DNA of 64,000 nt from Austropuccinia psidii (taxonomy: Eukaryota; Basidiomycota; Pucciniomycetes; Pucciniales; Sphaerophragmiaceae). Positions 59,289 to 64,000 of this stretch are shown one piece after another. The notes beneath the pieces are model-generated. The model had not been told where the DNA came from and searched no databases. It saw only the letters and a program-made list of their open reading frames with translations. The position numbers and the translations under genes are program-made. The DNA is taken from NCBI GenBank assembly GCA_023105745.1, contig JALGQZ010000006.1, positions 64,090,316 through 64,154,315 on the forward strand. The letters are read 5' to 3'. Every line of letters starts with the position of its first letter. The first letter of the stretch is position 1.

Positions 59289-62200
59289 CTAATCAGGTAT
59301 CTTTCCTGCTATAATCCATTCATCTCCATGTTGTGGATTTTTGTACCTGACCAAGTATTCTCTTTCATCTTTTCCCCTAAGTCTTCTTTCTTTCAAGAAT
59401 CTTAGTACTTTTTTCTCTTCACTTTGATCAAGTGGAGGTACTTCTAAGGGTGTTTCATTTCTCAAAGTAAATATCCCCTTATCACTTGAAGTGTAATGCT
59501 TTACTAGACTAACAGGAAAAGTTGGATTTTTGTTTTCCAATTCACCTGAAAGTTCTACTTGTACTGCATTTGTCCCATGAAGGGCTTTAATAATAAATGG
59601 TCCTGCAAAGGAATCTTTCAATCTCATTGGGCCTTTAATATTATTAAAGTTCAGGGTTGAAACTAGTGTCAAGTCCCCTACTTTGAATTCTGGGGTTTTA
59701 TGACTTTTATACCATTTCCATTTAGCATATTCAAAGGCATCATTCATGCTTTTTCTTGCATGATGCCTTACGTTATCAAGCAATAACTTAAAGCTTGAAG
59801 CAGTTGGATGAATATAAACTAAGTCTTTCTTCAAATTATCAACTGAAAGTTTAGGGTTCCATCCTTTTGCCAAAATTGCAGGAGTCTTGCCTGTTGAATC
59901 ATGGATAGAAGTTTTGTAGGCTAATTCCAATTCTGGTATAAGAGTAGACCAATCATTGGTAAAGCCATCAGAATCTTTCAGCTCCAGGCCATAAGCACAA
60001 AATCTTCTGATCATGTTCTCAAGGCTTTGAATCATTCTTTCTCCTTATGAATATCAACTAAATCTTTCTTCAAAGTATCAACTGGAAGTTTAGGGTTCCA
60101 TCTTTTTTCCAAAATTGCAGGAGTCTTTACTGTTGAAGCATGGATAGAAGTATTATAGAACAATTCCAATGCTGGTATAAGAGTACACCAATCATGGGTA
60201 AAGCCATCAGAATTGTTAAGCTCCAGGTCATAAGCACAAAATCTTCTGATCATGTCCTCAAGGTTTTGTATCATTCTTTCTGCTAGCCCATCTGTTTGTG
60301 GATGGTATGCTGTTGAGAATGATAGTTTTGTACCCAAATGCTTATGTAAAGTAGTCCATAAGGCTTATGGAAATCTTGGGTGTCTATCACTAATGATATT
60401 TTTATAGATACCAGTACTGGATATAACTCTGCTCCAAATCAAAGGAGTTTTATCCATAGCTGTGTCATCTTTATGAAATGGTAAAAAGATTGGTGTTTTT
60501 CTATATCTGTCAACAATCACAAGACATGCATTTTAACTTTAATCATCTCAATATTTTAAGGCAGGTACCCAATCCATATCAGCCACTTCCCATGGGGTAC
60601 TTGGTTCTTGGATATGAATCATTCATCCCAGGCTTTTACCAGTAGCTTTATTGGCTTTGTGGCATCTATCAAAACTATGACAGTACTCAATGACATCCTT
60701 TCTCCAAGATGGCCATCAGGCACATGTCTTAATTATTTCCATTGTTCTGTATTCAGACAGATGTCCAGAATAAATGTTATCATGGAATTCCAGTAGTATT
60801 GTGTTGATCAAATTTCTACTACATAAGACCATGACACATGTGTGTTTAGACCTATGATATATGATACCATCAAGCAAATGGAATCTTCCATTGTCATAAG
60901 ATTTTTTCCAAATATCATCCAGAGATTTAGCCAAGGATTCATCTTTTCAATCTTTGTCAAGTAGAGTAGTAAGAAGATGACAATTCTTATCTTGCTGGTA
61001 GCTTTCTCTAACTTCTTCAAAGAATTCTGTCCCCACATCTGTGATGTTAATTCCTTCAATTTGAATTTGAGGTTCTGCACTTGTAGGAACATAGGAAGGA
61101 TTGTCAGGTGTTTTGGGTAATGCCCATCTATTCAAGCCATCAGCATTCTTGTGAATATTTCCAGATTTATGTACTATGGTCATACCGCCTCTATACTCCT
61201 GAATAGAAGTCTGCCATCTTAACATGTGTCTGTTAGGAGTCTTCATGTTAATAAGTGACTTTACTGCATTACAATCAGTAATTACTTCAAACACACTACC
61301 ATCAAGATAATAATGAAGTTTTTACAGAGCCCAGACAAGGCAGAGGCACTCCATTTGGCTAGCTCTCTATCTGGCCTCAGTAGTTTTGGTTTGTCTTTAG
61401 ATAAAACAAATTGGGCCATCTTAAGGCTTTTGATTGACAATTTGAAGTTGATTCAGAGCTGCACCTAGGCCTGCACCACATGCATCAATATACAGCTTGA
61501 AAGGAAGTTTCCAATCTGGAATTAATAATAATGGTGCATTAGTCAAGGCATACTTTATTTTTTCATATGCTTTGATTCTTTCCTGTGTCATCTCAATGAA
61601 GGTTTGTTGATCACAAATCTTGTACAATGATTTGGCATGGATTGCAAACTCTTCAAGGTGTTGTCTGTAATAACTGGCAAACCCTAAGAAAGACATCATT
61701 TCTTTTTTTTCTGGGAAATTTGTTTCAGTAAAACTGCAGCAACCTTATTTTTATCAACACCAAGGCTCAGTTCTGATACTACATTTACTTCATCTTTCAG
61801 CCCATGAAACCCAAAATTACATTTCTTAAGAGATACTTTCATGTTCACTTGAAGAATTTTCATAATTACTTATGAAGGTCTCTCTAAATGCAATTTCCAG
61901 GTTTCTGAACAAATGATAATGTCACCAATATAAATGATTAACCATCCCGCTGATAATTCATTTCATAAAATGGTATTCATCATTCTTTGGTAATGAGATG
62001 GTGCATGTTCAATACCAAAAGGCATCCTCAATTATTCATAAATACCACAATGAGAAATAATCCTCATTAATTTCCTAGCATGAGGTGTTAAAACATTTTG
62101 ATGGAAGCCTTTAAGAGCATCCATAGAAGTGATAAACCTTTCTTTGGATAATTGATTAAAAGTCTCTGGATTATAGGGATTGGATACCTGTCTGGAATAG

Positions 62201-63101
62201 TGTAGGTATCCAATTCTCTAAAATCACCAACCATCCTTGATTTATGATTATGCCAAGTAATTATTACAGGAATTGTGACTTCTACTTCTTTATTGTGCCC
62301 AACGTTTCTAAGAACTCCCAGTTTCATTAGCTCATTAATATGACTTTCTGATGCTTCTCTAGCACCAGGGCTAGCTGGGTAAGCTGGTATTCTTAATAGT
62401 GGAGGGTAAGGTTTTTCCAAATTAAGCATAATGTCCACTTCATGGCCTTTGACAGCCCCAAGTGCTTCATTATCAGAAGCAAAGGCCTCTCTGTATTTAG
62501 ATAAGATTTCAATAAGTTCTTCCTTCATTTCTAAGGTTAATTCAGTATCAATTTGTGCTTCAATTAACGTATCTGAAACAAACTTTTCCTTATTGACATT
62601 CTTTACTTGTTTAATGACAGTTATTTCTCTTTTTTCTGGAGGAAAAGCCAATTTTTCCCTCTTATTTTCGCCTGTAGTGAACCATCTGTCTTTATGATTA
62701 TTAATATCAATTCCATAACTATTGAGATAATCATTCCCTAGTATAAAGTGTTTTTAATTACAATTATTCATAACAACAAATTCAACTTTTAATCTGATAC
62801 TTCCTGCAGGATGAGGGAATATCATTTCTGCTTCAAAAATGCCCAAGGGGTGCATATCTTTGCTAGAACTTCTGAATTTTATACCTTCAATTGGCATTAA
62901 GCTTTCTTTCCAATTGGTATAAATCCTGTCAAGGTAATCTTTTCCAACACAAGTACAAAATGCACCAGAGTCAAGATGTAACTTGGCTTCTCTGTTATTT
63001 ATCACGATATTAGTGATACAAGATGCTCCAGCTGTATGATCTTTGCCTTTGGCAGGTTTGGTTTTCTTCATTTTAGCATCTTGCACATGTATGAGATCCA
63101 T
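59289..63101 (-). pseudogene. pol: Family C Ty3/gypsy pol, broken
   Basis: This is a minus-strand polyprotein. The protease (62754-63101) has KLHLDSGAFCTCVGKDYL. Reverse transcriptase starts in 62088-62651 (PYPPLLRIPAYPASPGAREA, RMVGDFRELDTYTIPDRYPI), and its YIDD is YIGD at 61921-61932, hence inactive. RNase H lies in 61000-61700 ([27 protein letters not shown]). Integrase spans about 59800-60930, with the D and E region reading [17 protein letters not shown]. The tail is chromodomain-like (RRLRGKDEREYLVRYKNPQ). A tandem duplication of about 239 bp inside integrase (59811-60288) breaks the frame, together with many stops. Gag and pol appear to share one frame. Confidence 0.92.
59811..60288 (-). 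repeat. Tandem duplication inside family C integrase
   Basis: Both units encode RMIQ.LE.MIRRFCAY, SDGFT.DW, STxKTPAIL and NPKL.VD.LKKDLV. The offset is about 239 bp, not a multiple of three, so the frame is lost between them. The units differ at many positions, so the duplication is old. Confidence 0.85.
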
Positions 63102-63167
63102 ACATTCATCACCGTATTGTGGTAAGGGAGTATGTACTTCTGTTACTTCAAAGGAAACATTTATATT

Positions 63168-64000
63168 TTATATACTAAGTTCATCTGGTATTTCCTCTTC
63201 GTCAGAAGGCTTAGAATCACTTTTGTGCAAGGATACAATATTTGTTTCTTTTGTGTCTTCAACTTTATCTATTTCTATCTCATTTATTTTTGTATTTTTG
63301 GGACAAGTGTTTTCCAAATGAGATGTACTTCCACATTTATGACATTTCAAAGGAGCTTTGTCATGTGGTTCATTGGGATTTGGAATTGGCTTCCCACTGG
63401 TCTTGTTGTCCATTGGGGGTTTATACCAATTGCTTCCAATTTTTGTCCTAGTAGTGATTTCCTCCATAGCATTAATATAATCATCTGTAGAGCAAGGCTC
63501 AATACATCTGCTTCTTATAATATTCTCAAGGTCACCACCAAACTTTCTTAATATCCTTTTATGTACCATGTTCCAGAAATATCAGGATGAAGGGCAGTTA
63601 ATCTGTCCTTTTGTTTAAGAATCCAAGACATGGGCCTGTCCCTCTCAATATTAAAAATGGCTTCTTCAGAAGAATTCTCCATTTTAAATCTCCAGGAATC
63701 TTCTGTAGAGCAAGGCTCAGTACCTCTGCTTCTTATAGCATTCTCAAGATCACCACCACATTTTCTTAATATCCTTTTATGAATCATTGTTTCAGACATA
63801 TCAGGATGAAGAGTAGTTAACCTGTCTTTCAGTTTAAGGAACCAAGACATGGGCCTGTCCCTTTCAATATTAAAAATGGCTTCTTCAAAATAATTCTCCA
63901 TTTTAGATTTCCAGGATTCATTTTTCCATTTGGAAATAATTTGTTCTTTCCACCAAGGCTAAGAATGTTTACCATGGTCTTGCCTAATTTTGTAATACCA
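63168..64000 (-). pseudogene. gag: Family C gag, 5' end off window
   Basis: This is the C-terminal half of gag. The capsid tail is recognisable (RDRPMSWFLKLKDRLTTLHP, MIHKRILRKCGGDLENAI). The nucleocapsid has a complete CX2CX4HX4C knuckle (CHKCGSTSHLENTC) at about 63300-63350, followed by an acidic stretch (DSKPSDEEEIPDELSI) and TAA at 63168-63170. The protease frame continues in the same phase, consistent with a single gag-pol frame. A 219-bp in-frame duplication (63485-63920) repeats the capsid tail; the downstream unit has since lost one base. The start codon and the 5' LTR are beyond the window. Confidence 0.88.
63485..63920 (-). repeat. Tandem duplication inside family C gag
   Basis: Units begin CTGTAGAGCAAGGCTCA at 63485 and 63703 on +, now 218 bp apart. 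Each encodes a 73-residue capsid segment including NIERDRPMSW. The junction (CSTED then SWRFKMEN) is in frame. Confidence 0.88.

Overview
The window is fungal nuclear DNA, AT-rich, and made almost entirely of LTR retrotransposons nested inside one another. The element families (Ty3/gypsy with chromodomain-like C-termini), spliceosomal introns of 66-68 bp, and my recollection of predicted proteins very like these gag and accessory products point to a rust fungus (Pucciniales). My best guess is Austropuccinia psidii (myrtle rust). That species call rests on memory, not on a search. I see no ordinary single-copy host gene, rRNA or tRNA.

Four Ty3 families can be separated by their LTRs. Family A has LTRs of about 1.44 kb starting TGTCAGCC, an extra upstream ORF and a tRNA-type primer site. 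Family B lies on the minus strand, with LTRs of 0.7 or 1.5 kb bounded by TGTCAC...GTGACA. Family C has LTRs of about 2.16 kb. Family D has LTRs of about 1.77-1.99 kb. The layers, from outside inward, are as follows. A family D LTR remnant (55062-55652) hosts family A copy A4. The 5' LTR of A4 (only 11868-11942 in view) hosts family D copy D1 (9323-11867). The pol of D1 hosts A2 (6238-9322), and the pol of A2 hosts A1 (1-6237). The pol of A4 hosts a solo family C LTR (18581-20733). The 3' LTR of A4 (20851-21824 plus 53851-54227) hosts the complete minus-strand element B2 (21825-53850). B2 carries an antisense accessory gene, which is interrupted by the complete element A3 (23472-42721). The ORF1 of A3 is interrupted by the young complete element B1 (26077-35624). 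The 5' LTR of B2 also hosts a fold-back or hAT-like DNA transposon (50649-53500), which holds a solo family D LTR (50827-52811). The right end (56940-64000) is a family C element on the minus strand that runs off the window. Target-site duplications confirm B1 (AGCTC), A3 (AAGAG), the solo D LTR (GGCAT), the fold-back element (8 bp, with an empty site in the window) and, with one mismatch each, B2 and the solo C LTR.

All pol genes are broken. B1 is the least damaged: one nonsense codon in gag, and a 16-bp deletion plus a nonsense codon in pol. A3 carries an intact YIDD but many stops; A1, A4, B2 and C have mutated reverse-transcriptase active sites.

The main novelties are these. (1) B2 carries an antisense gene with a perfectly spaced Zn2Cys6 (Gal4-type) cysteine pattern and a 66-bp intron. 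(2) Family A ORF1 has a 68-bp intron in the sense direction, conserved in two copies. (3) Family B has a 12-13 nt complementarity between the LTR and the site next to the 5' LTR that covaries between copies, suggesting Tf1-like self-primed reverse transcription. (4) A GGGAAAA slippery heptamer is conserved at the gag end of both B copies. (5) Two family A copies end in an LTR followed by a truncated inverted LTR, both ending at the U3 boundary. (6) There is a fold-back element built from a 21-bp minisatellite.
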